This document shows positions 36,844 through 46,116 of a stretch of DNA of 64,000 nucleotides, in pieces. Position 1 is the stretch's first letter, and every line of letters starts with the position of its first letter. Made by a program: the position numbers and the translations under genes. This DNA is from Streptomyces canus (GTDB lineage: Bacteria > Actinomycetota > Actinomycetes > Streptomycetales > Streptomycetaceae): assembly GCF_001514145.1 (NCBI RefSeq), contig NZ_KQ948656.1, positions 62,001-126,000 on the forward strand, given 5' to 3'. The notes below the pieces were generated by a model. The model had not been told where the DNA came from. It worked only from the letters and a program-made list of their open reading frames with translations, and made no database searches.

Positions 36844-37590
36844 ATGGATGAGGTCAAAGTCGTCGTCGCCCATTCCGAGCGCGCGACTCTGCGCGTCGGC
36901 GACGTGTTCTTGAAGGTGGACGCCGATCAGGCGCGCATCGACGTCGAGGTCGAGGCGATGGCCCTCGCGCCGGTCCCGACCCCGCAGGTCCTGTGGCGCA
37001 AGCCGCCCGCGCTCGCGATCGCCGCGGTCCCGGGGACGGCGCTCGGCCGCCTCGGCGAGCCGTCGACCGCGACACCGGCGGCGTGGGCCGCGGCGGGCGC
37101 CGCCATCCGAAAGCTGCACGACGCGCCGTTGCCGCCGTGGCGCGGCCGGCGCCGCCAGGATCCCGACGAGTTGGCGGCGGAACTCGACGGCGAGTGCGAG
37201 TTGCTCGTGAAGAACGGTGTCCTGCCCGCCGACCTGGTCATCCGCAACCGCCAGGTCGCCGAGGCCGCGCTCCGGCCGTGGACGCCGGCGTTCACGCACG
37301 GCGACCTGCAGATCGATCACGTCTTCGTCGACGGCGACGAGGTCACCGGCATCATCGACTGGTCCGAGGCGGGCCAGGGTGATGCCCTTTTCGACCTCGC
37401 CACCCTCACGCTCGGACACGAGGAACACCTCGACGACGTCATCGCCGGCTACGGCACCGACATCGACCTCGAAGAGATCCGCGCGTGGTGGTCGTTGCGA
37501 AGCCTGCTGGGGGTTCGCTGGCTGATCGAGCACGGCTTCGACGCGTTCGCACCGGGCTGTGAGGTCGACGTGCTGAGATCCCGTATGTGA
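36844..37590 (+). CDS. APH-family phosphotransferase, second copy
   Basis: A 248-residue phosphotransferase-family protein. The catalytic loop reads FTHGDLQIDHVFVDGDEVTGIIDWSEAGQGDALFDLATL in separate matches, with catalytic Asp in HGDLQ and metal-binding Asp in IIDW. It is shorter than the 33.75-kb member and lacks most of the N-lobe glycine motif, but resembles small Streptomyces hygromycin/viomycin-like kinase relatives. ATG 36844 is chosen since upstream codons are not protein-like. Substrate is unknown. Confidence 0.75.
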   Translation: MDEVKVVVAHSERATLRVGDVFLKVDADQARIDVEVEAMALAPVPTPQVLWRKPPALAIAAVPGTALGRLGEPSTATPAAWAAAGAAIRKLHDAPLPPWRGRRRQDPDELAAELDGECELLVKNGVLPADLVIRNRQVAEAALRPWTPAFTHGDLQIDHVFVDGDEVTGIIDWSEAGQGDALFDLATLTLGHEEHLDDVIAGYGTDIDLEEIRAWWSLRSLLGVRWLIEHGFDAFAPGCEVDVLRSRM

Positions 37591-37604
37591 GGCTGCGCGG
37601 CCTG

Positions 37605-37715
37605 ACCACCCGTCCAGGTGGTGTCTTCGGTCAGGACCACTTCCAGCTGGGGCACATTCAGCTCATTCAGGGCGTGGACGTAGCTCGCCACCGCCTGCTG
37701 AAGTTCGGCGATCAC
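37605..37715 (-). pseudogene. Truncated SnoaL-like gene
   Basis: From GTG 37715 the minus strand reads AVASYVHALNELNVPQLEVVL then TEDTTWT, the N-terminal third of a SnoaL-like domain, after which homology is lost about 15 bp from the stop of the phosphotransferase gene. Its start overlaps the oxidoreductase stop as GTGA, so it was translationally coupled to it. The rest of the gene is missing. Confidence 0.6.
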
Positions 37716-38710
37716 GAGACCACCGTCAGCACGATCTTGCCTTGGATGTGGCCCTGCGCGGCCCGCATGTGTGCACTGCGCGCCTCGGGGAGCGGGTAGG
37801 TGCTGTCCACCCCGACCTGGAGCTTGCCCTCGTCGAACAGGCCCCCGATCTCGGCGAGCTGAGGGCCGTTGGAACGCACCTGAATGTTCGAGACCGTGAT
37901 GCCCAGACTCGCCGTCTCCTCCGGATCGTACTGGGCGAAGAACACCGGAAGCATGGTGCCGCCGCGCTTGAGCACGGTCAGGAAGCGTGAGCTGTCCGGG
38001 CCACCGACGGCGTCGATCACCAGGTCGACACCGCTGACCACGTCCGCGACCCGTGTCCTGGTGTAGTCGATGAACTCATCGGCGCCGAGCTTCCGCAGGA
38101 ACTGCTCGTGCCGGCCCGAGGCCACCGCGATGACGTGTGCCCCCTTCCATTTCGCCAACTGCACCGCGAAGTGGCCCACTCCACCGGCGGCCCCGTTGAC
38201 CAGCACGGTCATCCCTGGCGTGATCGGCACCGGCTGGTGCACCTGGCCGGTGAAAGGGGACGGCACGTCGTGGCCGAGATCAACCAGGTACTGCCAGGCC
38301 GTCAGCACAGCCATCGGCGCCCCAGCCGCCTGCACGTGATCGATACCGGCCGGCTTGTGTGCCAGGTCCGAAGCCGGCGCGGCCACGTACTCGGCGTACG
38401 TCCGGCCGTCGAATCCGGGGAACCGCAGCATGCCGAAGACCTCGTCACCGACGGCGAACCCCAACACGTCCGGAGCGACCGCCTGAACCACGCCCGACAG
38501 GTCCGTTCCAGGAATCAGGGGGAACTCCAGCGCCGGCCTCATCTCGGCCGGCATGACCTTCATCCCCTCACGCAGGTACCAGTCCGGCGGGTTGACGCCC
38601 ACCGCGTGCACCCGCACCAGCACCTCGCCCGGGCCGATCTCGGGAACCGGCACCTCGTCATACTGCAAAACTTCCGGCCCGCCCGCTTCGTGGAACTGGA
38701 TCGCCTTCAT
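37712..38710 (-). CDS. NADP-dependent quinone oxidoreductase-like MDR protein
   Basis: A 332-residue zinc-free medium-chain dehydrogenase/reductase. The N-terminal GroES-like domain begins MKAIQFHEAGGPEVLQYDEVPVP; the Rossmann motif is VNGAAGGVGHFAVQLAKWKGAHVIAVASG (in pieces near residue 170-195). Relatives reduce quinones or enones with NADPH. It is divergent from a LysR regulator across a 122-bp gap, so it is probably the regulator's target. The SnoaL fragment downstream suggests it once formed a small operon. Confidence 0.85.
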   Translation of the reverse strand: MKAIQFHEAGGPEVLQYDEVPVPEIGPGEVLVRVHAVGVNPPDWYLREGMKVMPAEMRPALEFPLIPGTDLSGVVQAVAPDVLGFAVGDEVFGMLRFPGFDGRTYAEYVAAPASDLAHKPAGIDHVQAAGAPMAVLTAWQYLVDLGHDVPSPFTGQVHQPVPITPGMTVLVNGAAGGVGHFAVQLAKWKGAHVIAVASGRHEQFLRKLGADEFIDYTRTRVADVVSGVDLVIDAVGGPDSSRFLTVLKRGGTMLPVFFAQYDPEETASLGITVSNIQVRSNGPQLAEIGGLFDEGKLQVGVDSTYPLPEARSAHMRAAQGHIQGKIVLTVVS

Positions 38711-38832
38711 CGCGCCTGTCGCTTTCTCGGGGAAACGTTGCTCCTTCAGTCAAGGCCCAGGACGTCATGGCCGTCCAAGACCGGTTCGGCAACCTGCTCA
38801 TTCTGAAACGGCATGACACGTACCCTGGAAGG

Positions 38833-39708
38833 GTGAACGATCTCGGACAGGACCTGGAACTGCGGCTCGTGCGCTACTTCACCGTGGTGGCCGCGCACCA
38901 GCACTTCGGCCGGGCCGCCGCCGACCTCCACGTGGCCCAGCCCGCCCTGAGCCGCCAGATCCAGCGGCTCGAGAAGTATCTCGGCGTCCAACTGCTGGAC
39001 CGCGCGCCCCAGGGCACCCGGCTCACTCCCGCCGGCGAGAGGTTCCTCCCCCGGGCCCAAGCCCTGCTGCAGGCCGCCCGCCAGGCCGAGTTGGTCGCGC
39101 GTGAACAAGCCGAGACCGAACGCATCGCCATCGGCTACGTCGAAGACCTGGTGATCACTGCCGCCGTACGGGAACTGCGCCGCCGGCACCCGGGCGCCGA
39201 GATCGCCACCCGGCATCTGAGCTGCCGCGACGTCGGGGCACTGTCCGACAAGCGCGTCGACGCCCTGATCGCGCGGGCTCCGCTGCCGCTCGCCACGGAC
39301 GACGTGTTCACCACGCCGCTGTACGAGGAGCCCCGGATGCTGGTGGTCCCGCGCAGCCATCCCTTGGCCGACCGCGCGTCGGTGACCGCGGACGAACTGG
39401 CCGACGAGGAGGCGGCGCCGTGCGCGTTCGAGACCGCGGACTGGGCTTCCTACCGGATCCTCGGGGCCGGCGTGCCGCCGATCGAGAGCTACGAGGACAA
39501 GCTCGAACTCGTCGCGAGCGGCAGGGCGATCGCCGTGCTACCGGTCGGCGATCGGCGTAGCTCACTGCGTCCCCACCTCGTCACCGTCCCGATCGAGGGC
39601 GCTCCCCCCAGCCAGGTCGTCCTGGCCAGCCGCAAGGGTGACCCCAATCCGATGATCAGGAATCTCCGCCAGGCCGCCAAGGCCGTCCTGACCGCCCCGG
39701 CCGCCTGA
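38833..39708 (+). CDS. LysR-family transcriptional regulator
   Basis: A 291-residue LysR-type regulator. The winged helix-turn-helix occupies residues 8-66 (LRLVRYFTVVAAHQHFGRAA, then VAQPALSRQIQRLEK), followed by the effector domain (IAIGYVEDLVITAAVRELRR, MLVVPRSHPLADR, LVASGRAIAVLP). GTG 38833 is chosen because the DNA-binding domain follows directly and a GGAAGG stretch precedes it; a longer frame to 38767 is open but not conserved-looking. Divergent arrangement with the quinone-reductase-like gene is the classic LysR layout; the inducer is unknown. Confidence 0.85.
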   Translation: MNDLGQDLELRLVRYFTVVAAHQHFGRAAADLHVAQPALSRQIQRLEKYLGVQLLDRAPQGTRLTPAGERFLPRAQALLQAARQAELVAREQAETERIAIGYVEDLVITAAVRELRRRHPGAEIATRHLSCRDVGALSDKRVDALIARAPLPLATDDVFTTPLYEEPRMLVVPRSHPLADRASVTADELADEEAAPCAFETADWASYRILGAGVPPIESYEDKLELVASGRAIAVLPVGDRRSSLRPHLVTVPIEGAPPSQVVLASRKGDPNPMIRNLRQAAKAVLTAPAA

Positions 39709-40797
39709 CCGCGACCAGCCGACCGGCTTGGCGCTGAACCGCACCAAGCGGCGCTCACACGCGCCGTGTCCGGCACACATCTGCCGGTATCGCTCGGGGT
39801 TTGGTTGTGCCGGCCCAACGTCCGACCCCACGTAACGGCGATCAAGCACGCCCTCTCGACCAGGAGCCATTGCCGTGTCACGTGAGGATGCAGGGAAACT
39901 TCAGATCCGACCGGGTCCGTGAATGCCCAGGCCACCGCTCTTTCCTGCGCGGACACGCCGAGGAGGAAACCCCGGCGCCCCTGGTGGCGACCGTCACGAT
40001 CACCGGGTTTCCGCCCACCGCGCCGCCCCGCGCCCGGATCATTGAGCGGGCCTGCAGCGTCACGCCGACGTCCACCGGCTCGTGCACACCGGCTGGACCA
40101 ACAGTGCCATCCGACGTCTCCGCACCCGGCCATGAGCTTCACGGAATGCGGGCAGAACCTTGAATCCTGTGTTCGACCCGCCGGAGGTACCTCCTGCGCT
40201 CGCACGTGCCGGTCGGCCCTGGGCGCTCCACTGTCTACCACGCATGCCAGAGCTCACCGTGACGATACGGGTTCTGCTTTCCTGGAAGCCCGGGGCGACA
40301 AGCGGGTGCCCGCAGTTACGCTCCCCGCGTGATGCATCGGTGGAAAGGTCACGTAAGCCGCCAACCCGGCGGCGCGCGGGCGATCGCCGAGTTCGGTATC
40401 GACACCGCGCGGCCGCAGGGGGACACGACCAGCGTGTACGTCCATGGCGCGCACACCAAGCAGGACCAGGACCAGCAGTACCCGCTCAATTGCTCCGGTC
40501 CCGGCCACGCAGGTCGAGGGAGACGTCAGGTGCCGAGCGGGCCGAGATCACGTACGGCCCCGTGAACCCCTTCACCGCCATGTTCGGTGCGTTGCTCATC
40601 CTGCTGACGGGCTCTGTGCTGCTGGCCAGTGTCGCGTTCGCGCTGGTGGGGGCGGTGACGCCAGCCATTTGATCTTCTGCCAGGAGCCCGGAGCAATGCC
40701 CGTTGGACTCTCGGCTGTGGGGTGACGGCCAGGTCATCCGAAGTCAGCGACCTGCGAAGCTCGGGGCCAGGCGGCCCGGTTTCGTACCCTTGCACGC
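39709..40797. other. Region without a supported gene
   Basis: About 1.1 kb with only arginine-rich frames. A GTG at 40562 opens a 36-codon frame with one strong membrane helix (NPFTAMFGALLILLTGSVLL, then ASVAFALVGAV) ending at 40672; it could be a small membrane protein or the tail of a lost gene, but there is no ribosome site and no recognised family. Confidence 0.3.
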
Positions 40798-41688
40798 ATG
40801 CGGACGCGCCCCACACTTCACTGGACCCCTCCCCCGGACCTGCCGCCGGGCACGGTCGACCTCCAGCCGGTGGTCGATGCGCTGAGCGCCGGCAGGGTGC
40901 TGGTGCTCAGCGGGGCGGGCATGTCCACGGAGTCGGGCATCCCCGCCTACCGGGGCGAAGGCGGAAGTCTGAGTCGGCACACGCCGATGACGTACCAGGA
41001 CTTCACCGCCTCCGCGCAGGCACAGCGAAGATACTGGGCACGAAGCCATCTCGGGTGGCGAACCTTCGGCCGCGCCCGTCCCAATGCGGGGCACGAGGCC
41101 GTCGCCGCGTTCGCTCGGCACGGTCTGCTCTCGGGAGTGATCACCCAGAACGTCGACGGTCTGCATCAGGCCGCCGGCACCGAGGGGGTCGTGGAACTGC
41201 ATGGGAGCCTGGCACGAGTGCGGTGCCTGGCCTGCGACGCCCTCACCTCACGCCAGGACCTCGCCCTACGGCTGGAAGAAGCCAACGCGACCTTCGAGCC
41301 GGTGGCCGCGGGAATCAACCCCGACGGTGACGCCGACCTGTCCGACGAACAGGTCGCCGGCTTTCGTGTCCTGCCCTGTACGGACTGTGGCGGCATCCTC
41401 AAGCCCGATGTGGTGTTCTTCGGCGAGACCGTGCCCGCGCAACGGATCGAGTACTGCCGCCAGTTGGTCCGTGAGGCGAACACACTGCTGGTTCTGGGCT
41501 CCTCGCTCACGGTGATGTCCGGACTCAGGTTCGTCCGCCAAGCCGCTCAGGCGGGCAGCCGTGTCCTCATCATCAACCGGGATCCCACCCGCGGTGACCA
41601 GCTCGCCCATACCCGCGTCAGCCTCCCGCTGGGAACCGCCCTGCACTCTGTCGCGGATGTTCTGAACATTCCCGTCGACGGGGCATAG
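40798..41688 (+). CDS. Sir2-family NAD+-dependent protein deacylase
   Basis: A 296-residue sirtuin. Motifs are GAGMSTESGIPAYRG (NAD binding), TQNVDGLHQ with catalytic His near ELHG (VVELHGSLARVRCLAC), two CxxC pairs for structural zinc (RCLACD and PCTDCGG), and VLGSSLTVMSG. It would remove acyl groups from lysines using NAD+. The sequence is of the class II/SIRT4-like bacterial type. No acetyl-CoA synthetase or partner is adjacent. The ATG at 40798 has no clear ribosome site, and the N-terminal 25 residues are Pro-rich. Confidence 0.88.
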   Translation: MRTRPTLHWTPPPDLPPGTVDLQPVVDALSAGRVLVLSGAGMSTESGIPAYRGEGGSLSRHTPMTYQDFTASAQAQRRYWARSHLGWRTFGRARPNAGHEAVAAFARHGLLSGVITQNVDGLHQAAGTEGVVELHGSLARVRCLACDALTSRQDLALRLEEANATFEPVAAGINPDGDADLSDEQVAGFRVLPCTDCGGILKPDVVFFGETVPAQRIEYCRQLVREANTLLVLGSSLTVMSGLRFVRQAAQAGSRVLIINRDPTRGDQLAHTRVSLPLGTALHSVADVLNIPVDGA

Positions 41689-41852
41689 CCAGGCCTCGGG
41701 GTGGTTTTCCCGGTCACCGGGTTCCAGCGGCAGGACTCGGGGCGGCGCATCTCGTCACGATGGCCAAAACTTGACCTGTCTGTCATGACCACGGTCTGTG
41801 ATGATCATTACTTGTCCGCGATCAAGGGGGTCGTGGTGAGGGAGGGATCAGC

Positions 41853-42314
41853 ATGCGAGTTGCACGAATGGGCGTGGGGATGACAGTCGCCATCACTTCC
41901 GTTGTCGGGGTGAGCCTGGCTACTGCCGGCCCCGCCGCAGCGGCGGATGGCACCTGGCGTGCTTACGGCAACACAAATCCGATCACCTCCAGCACCAGCA
42001 CGTGGCGTTGCGCCAGCTCCCGCGAGCTCACCGACGATGTGCACGCGCAGGTCTGTGCGATCAGGTCGTCAGGCGGAGACAGCGTGCAGGCGGCAGTGAT
42101 CGTGCGCAACGACCGATCCAGCCTTTACAGCGCGTCCGCGTACATGGACCTGCGTACCTCCTCCACCGGCCTGGGCAATTGGTCGTGCGCGTCGTCGGGG
42201 GTCGGGGCGAACTCCTGGTCGGTGTGCTTCGGAAAAACCCTCACCCAGAGCAGCGCGGTGAACTCGTCAGGGGGCGCCCAGGGTGTATCCCTCCGCGTGT
42301 CACCGTATGTCTGA
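41853..42314 (+). CDS. Small secreted protein of unknown function
   Basis: A 153-residue exported protein starting at ATG 41853 behind GGAGGGATC. A Sec signal peptide (MGVGMTVAITSVVGVSLATAG) ends near PAAAAD (about 31). The mature part begins GTWRAYGNTNPITSSTSTWRC and has four cysteines (CASS, CAIR, CASS, CFGK), probably two disulfides, with beta-rich, Ser/Thr-rich sequence. I recognise no enzyme motif. It stands alone. Confidence 0.6.
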   Translation: MRVARMGVGMTVAITSVVGVSLATAGPAAAADGTWRAYGNTNPITSSTSTWRCASSRELTDDVHAQVCAIRSSGGDSVQAAVIVRNDRSSLYSASAYMDLRTSSTGLGNWSCASSGVGANSWSVCFGKTLTQSSAVNSSGGAQGVSLRVSPYV

Positions 42315-42630
42315 ACCGGCACACATGGTGCCGAGGAACTGAGGGACGCGGCGAACTCGGAGGCCGTCGGGTCGCCCGACGGCCGCTTCGGCTGAGCGTC
42401 GACGAGACCGTCCAGCAGCCCGAGCTTTCACAGACGCACCTGCCCCTCCGGGACAGGGCCATCGTGCACTCCTCCGGTTGAACTGCCCATTCACCAGGGG
42501 AACTTGCGCGATGGCCTGCCCTGGTTCAGGGAGCCAACTGCGTCAGCGGATGCACGCCCCGGGCGGACGCACGCGTCCACGAACCTTGACCGGCTGCGCT
42601 GCTCGGCGGGGCACCCTCTAGCGTCCTCGG
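42315..42630. other. Non-coding gap
   Basis: About 315 bp with no supported gene or clear hairpin. Confidence 0.3.
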
Positions 42631-43050
42631 GTGAGCAGCTTTAACACGCACCGGAGACGGGTCTACGACGAGGGCCTGCCCACGCGCGTCCGGCATACGA
42701 ACTGGGATCTGGAGAAGGATCCGAGCTCACTCGTACGAGCCGTCGAGGAGTTGCGCCACGCCCGACGGCTCTGGCTCGCTGACGAACGCGCCTATGCCGA
42801 CAGCCGCCGGGCGGACAAGGCGCGTGGACTTCGGGAGGTCAAACGAGACGAGTCCTGGCGAGGCCGGCAGCGCGGGTGGGGGAACATCGCCTACTGTCCC
42901 GAGCCGACGCTTCATCCCGACGAGCCGCTGCCGACGGTGGTCGAACGCGCGCTCCGCTCCTCAGTGCCGCCGGATGAAGCTCCTGCGCTGACATGCCACA
43001 TATGCCAAAACCGGGACAACACCAGCGCCTGGCACGACGGCGCCTACTGA
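42631..43050 (+). CDS. Hypothetical protein with CxxC motif
   Basis: A 139-residue soluble, charged protein with a GTG start. It contains a helical, Arg/Glu-rich middle (AVEELRHARRLWLADERAYADSRRADKARG in pieces) and a C-terminal CHICQNRDN segment with a CxxC pair that might bind zinc or form a disulfide. Start choice is uncertain and no family is recognised. It is not part of an operon. Confidence 0.5.
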   Translation: MSSFNTHRRRVYDEGLPTRVRHTNWDLEKDPSSLVRAVEELRHARRLWLADERAYADSRRADKARGLREVKRDESWRGRQRGWGNIAYCPEPTLHPDEPLPTVVERALRSSVPPDEAPALTCHICQNRDNTSAWHDGAY

Positions 43051-43220
43051 ATCCATCAACGGTACAGGGAATGCGGGGTCAGTCTCGCGATGCACCGGGC
43101 CGACGGGCTCGACCGTGATGGGCGGCAGCGGCAACTTCGCTGAGACCCCAGCCCCTTTTGTGTAGAGCAGCACCAGGGAATGTGCGCGCGGCGATGGCTC
43201 TCGTGCGGCAGCGCTGGCCC

Positions 43221-43254
43221 CCGCCGCCCGGGTCCCGAGGGGCCCGAGCGGCGG
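43221..43254 (-). terminator. Terminator after the M4 protease gene
   Basis: A stem with 7-bp arms CCGCCGC/GCGGCGG that continues inward with one mismatch to about 14 pairs. It lies 19 nt beyond the M4 stop on the minus strand. Confidence 0.5.
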
Positions 43255-43272
43255 AGTGCCGTTGGCGCCGGG

Positions 43273-45540
43273 TCAGGGTGTCAGCTGCCAGCGGGCGATG
43301 TATCCGACGTCGATGGACGCCCGGTCCTGTACGCGCAGCTTCCATGTGCCGTTGAGCGGTTGCGTGGAGGTGTCGACCGTGAAGGTCTGGTCGACGTTGT
43401 CGGCGGAGCCTCCGCTGCGGTTGAGCAGGGAGTAGACGGTGCCGTCGGGGCCGACGAGGTCGACGGTCAGGTCACCGCGGTAGGTGTGGACGATGTTGAC
43501 GTAGACCTTGGTGGTCGCGGAGGCGTTGCCGTCGCGGCCTGTGATGGTCACCGGGGATTCCACGGCGGCCCCGTTGTCGGGGATGTCGACGCGGGAGGCG
43601 TTGGCGTAGACGTAGGCGATCTGCCAGTTGAAGGTGACCGAGGCGGTCGCTCCCGTGCTGTCGGTCACCTTGATCGTGACGTCGCCGGTGCCGAGCGTGG
43701 TCGGGGTGCCGCTGATCAGACCGTTCGGGCTGATGGTCAGACCGTCCGGCAGACCGGTGGCCTCGTAGGTCAGCGAGGCTGCGTTGTTGGTGGTGTAGGC
43801 GTCCAACTGCAGGCTGACGACCTGGTTGACGCCACTGATCTGGTCGGCCACCGGCGCGACGTTGACGCCGAGGGCGATGCGGTTGCCGACGTTGATCGCG
43901 GCCCAGGCGTCGGCGACGGCGAGGTAGGTGGGGCTGTAGGTGCCGAACAGGTCGCCGGCGGCCGCCAGGGTGGCGGTGCGGGCGCCGGCGTAGTTCGTTG
44001 TGGAGGTCATGTACGTCGTCAGCGCCCGGTACCAGATCGCGGCCGCGTTCTCGATGCCGATGCCGCTGACGGCCTGGCCGTCGTAGGTCGGGCTGTCGTA
44101 CGGGACACCGTTGACGGTCTTGGCGCCGCTGCCCTCGGAGAGCAGGTAGAAGAAGTGGTTCGCCGGGCCGGAGGAGTAGTGGACGTCGACGCTGCCCAGG
44201 GTGGAGCTCCAACTGTCGCGGGAAGAGCCGTCCTTGGAGGGTTTGTCCATGTAACGCAGGGGGGTGCCGTCGCCGTTGATGTCGATCTTCTCGCCGACGA
44301 GGTAGTCACCGGGGTCGGCTGCGAGGTTGGCGTGGAACTCGACGGCCGCCGCGAAGATGTCGGAGGTCGCCTCGTTCAGGCCGCCGGACTCGCCCGAGTA
44401 GACCAGGCCCGCGGTGGCGGCGGTGACACCGTGGCTCATCTCGTGGGCGGCGACGTCGAGCGCCGTCAGCGGGTGGGTGTTGCCCGACCCGTCGCCGTAC
44501 GTCATGCAGAAGCAGGAGTCCTGCCAGAAGGCGTTGACGTAGTTGCTGCCGTAGTGGGCGCGGCTGTAGGCGGCGACCCCGTCGTTGCGGATGCCGTTGC
44601 GGCCGTAGGTCTCCTTGTAGAAGTCCCAGGTGGCCGCGGCGCCGAAGGCCACGTCGACACCTGCGGTCTGGCGGTTGGACGGCAGGCCGTCGCCCCAGAC
44701 ATCGTTGTCGTCCGTGAACAGGGTGCCGGTGCCCGAGGTGCCCTGGCCCAGGTCGTAGGTCCGGTGCCCGGCGCGGTCGGGGTCTGCGAGCTGGTACGTC
44801 GATCCGGACGGGGTGGTGCCGAGCGGGACCGTGCCCACGTACTGGCCGGTGCCGGTGCCGGTGTGCACCTTCTCGGCAGCCAGGAGTTCCTTGCCGGTGG
44901 CAGCGTCGGTGACGACCTGGAGCTCGCTGGGGGTGCCGTCCTTCTGGACGCCTTCGACGACGGTTTCCCAGGCCAGGACGGGCTTGCCGGTTCCGGCCCA
45001 GACGATCAGACGGGAGGCGTCGGCCACCTTGGCGCCCCTGACCTGATCCTGTTTCGAGGCGGTGAGGGCCTTGGCGGTGGCGCCTGCGGTCGTGACCTTG
45101 GGGCTGAGGGAGGGCACCGACAGCTTCGCCGAGTTGGCCTTGGTGACGGTCGTACGGCCGCTGTCGTCGTGCACGACCAAGTCACCGCCCAGGACGGGCA
45201 ACCCGGCGTAGGTGCGCTCGTAACGGGTGTGTGTGGTGCCGTCGGCGTCCCTGATGACGTCCTTGACGACGAGCCTCTCCTTGGCGCCGAGGCCGATGCG
45301 CTGTGCGGTACCGGCCGCCTCGGACTGGGCGCTCCTGATCAGGGCGGTGCGGCGGGCGGGGGACAGCGGGGTCTGGGCGGCGTCGGCCCGAGGCGTGGCG
45401 GTGATCTTCGCGCGCGCCGGGTGCGCTGGTGCCGCGGTGGCGGAGTCCGGGAGGGCCAGGGCGAGCAGGGAGCCCACGGCCGCCAGAGCGAGGGCGGTGA
45501 GGCGTCTGGGGCGCACGAGGGCGTTCTGTCGCAGGGACAA
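43273..45540 (-). CDS. Secreted M4 (thermolysin-type) zinc metalloprotease
   Basis: A 755-residue secreted protease. A Sec signal ends near SATAAPA (about 35), followed by an FTP/PepSY-type propeptide (about 50-190). The catalytic domain has zinc ligands H366 and H370 in AAHEMSHGV and the third ligand Glu in GGLNEATSDIF. After it come a putative-Ig domain (LPDGLTISPNGLISGTPTTL) and a C-terminal proprotein convertase P-domain (SPVTITGRDG, HTYRGDLTVDLVGPDG). The start is TTG 45540: GAAGGAG lies nine nt upstream (seven consecutive C in between), and no ATG fits the signal peptide. It would degrade extracellular protein for nutrition or development. Confidence 0.88.
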   Translation of the reverse strand: MSLRQNALVRPRRLTALALAAVGSLLALALPDSATAAPAHPARAKITATPRADAAQTPLSPARRTALIRSAQSEAAGTAQRIGLGAKERLVVKDVIRDADGTTHTRYERTYAGLPVLGGDLVVHDDSGRTTVTKANSAKLSVPSLSPKVTTAGATAKALTASKQDQVRGAKVADASRLIVWAGTGKPVLAWETVVEGVQKDGTPSELQVVTDAATGKELLAAEKVHTGTGTGQYVGTVPLGTTPSGSTYQLADPDRAGHRTYDLGQGTSGTGTLFTDDNDVWGDGLPSNRQTAGVDVAFGAAATWDFYKETYGRNGIRNDGVAAYSRAHYGSNYVNAFWQDSCFCMTYGDGSGNTHPLTALDVAAHEMSHGVTAATAGLVYSGESGGLNEATSDIFAAAVEFHANLAADPGDYLVGEKIDINGDGTPLRYMDKPSKDGSSRDSWSSTLGSVDVHYSSGPANHFFYLLSEGSGAKTVNGVPYDSPTYDGQAVSGIGIENAAAIWYRALTTYMTSTTNYAGARTATLAAAGDLFGTYSPTYLAVADAWAAINVGNRIALGVNVAPVADQISGVNQVVSLQLDAYTTNNAASLTYEATGLPDGLTISPNGLISGTPTTLGTGDVTIKVTDSTGATASVTFNWQIAYVYANASRVDIPDNGAAVESPVTITGRDGNASATTKVYVNIVHTYRGDLTVDLVGPDGTVYSLLNRSGGSADNVDQTFTVDTSTQPLNGTWKLRVQDRASIDVGYIARWQLTP

Positions 45541-46116
45541 GGGGGGGTTCTCCTTCGGTACGACGGCCGACCCGTGGTGGGGGCCGTGGACGAGACGGAT
45601 CGGCGGGGTGGGCCGGTCCGGAGCGCTGCACGGCATGCGGGTGGAAGGAGGTGGGGGGTGGAGGAGACGCGCCTATCCGCGTGATGAACCTGTAAGGGAG
45701 CTGTGAATTCCCGGAGCAGAGTGACACCGCGGATGCGTTCTTGTCATGCAAGCCTCAAGTCAACGGCTTGAATTGATCACGCAGGTCAGGCAAATCGGTA
45801 CACCCGGCGCCGGTTTTCGGCCTCCCGCGATCACTGTGCGGCCCACCACGCGCCCTCTCGTACCGGACGGGCGGACGGATCGTGACACGCTGCGGCATCA
45901 GCGGTGAGCAGAGGCCGCACCAGTTCAGGCGGTCGCCGCCGCGGCGCGAGTCTGCGGTCGGTCCAGCTCCTGGCACGTCCCTGCGCTCGACCCTGGGCGT
46001 AGATGATCAATTCCAAGGGATGCCTGCCGCGGGTGTGGGGTGGGCGGCGGCCGAAGCCACCGCGCGACGGTCAGGCGGCGGGCTGCCGGCCGTGGTTGTC
46101 GAGTGGCAGCGGGCGG
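45541..46116. other. Upstream region of the M4 gene
   Basis: About 575 bp with no supported gene. The GGAGAACCCCCCC leader of the M4 gene occupies its left end. Confidence 0.35.

Noticed and set aside
38711..38832. LysR T-N11-A box in the divergent gap
   Set aside because: Several loose matches exist and none stands out, so no site is annotated.
43180..45684. Long plus-strand open frame of over 800 codons
   Set aside because: It is the antisense shadow of the M4 protease; composition is Gly/Val/Asp-rich and it lacks motifs, whereas the minus-strand frame has signal, zinc and domain signatures.
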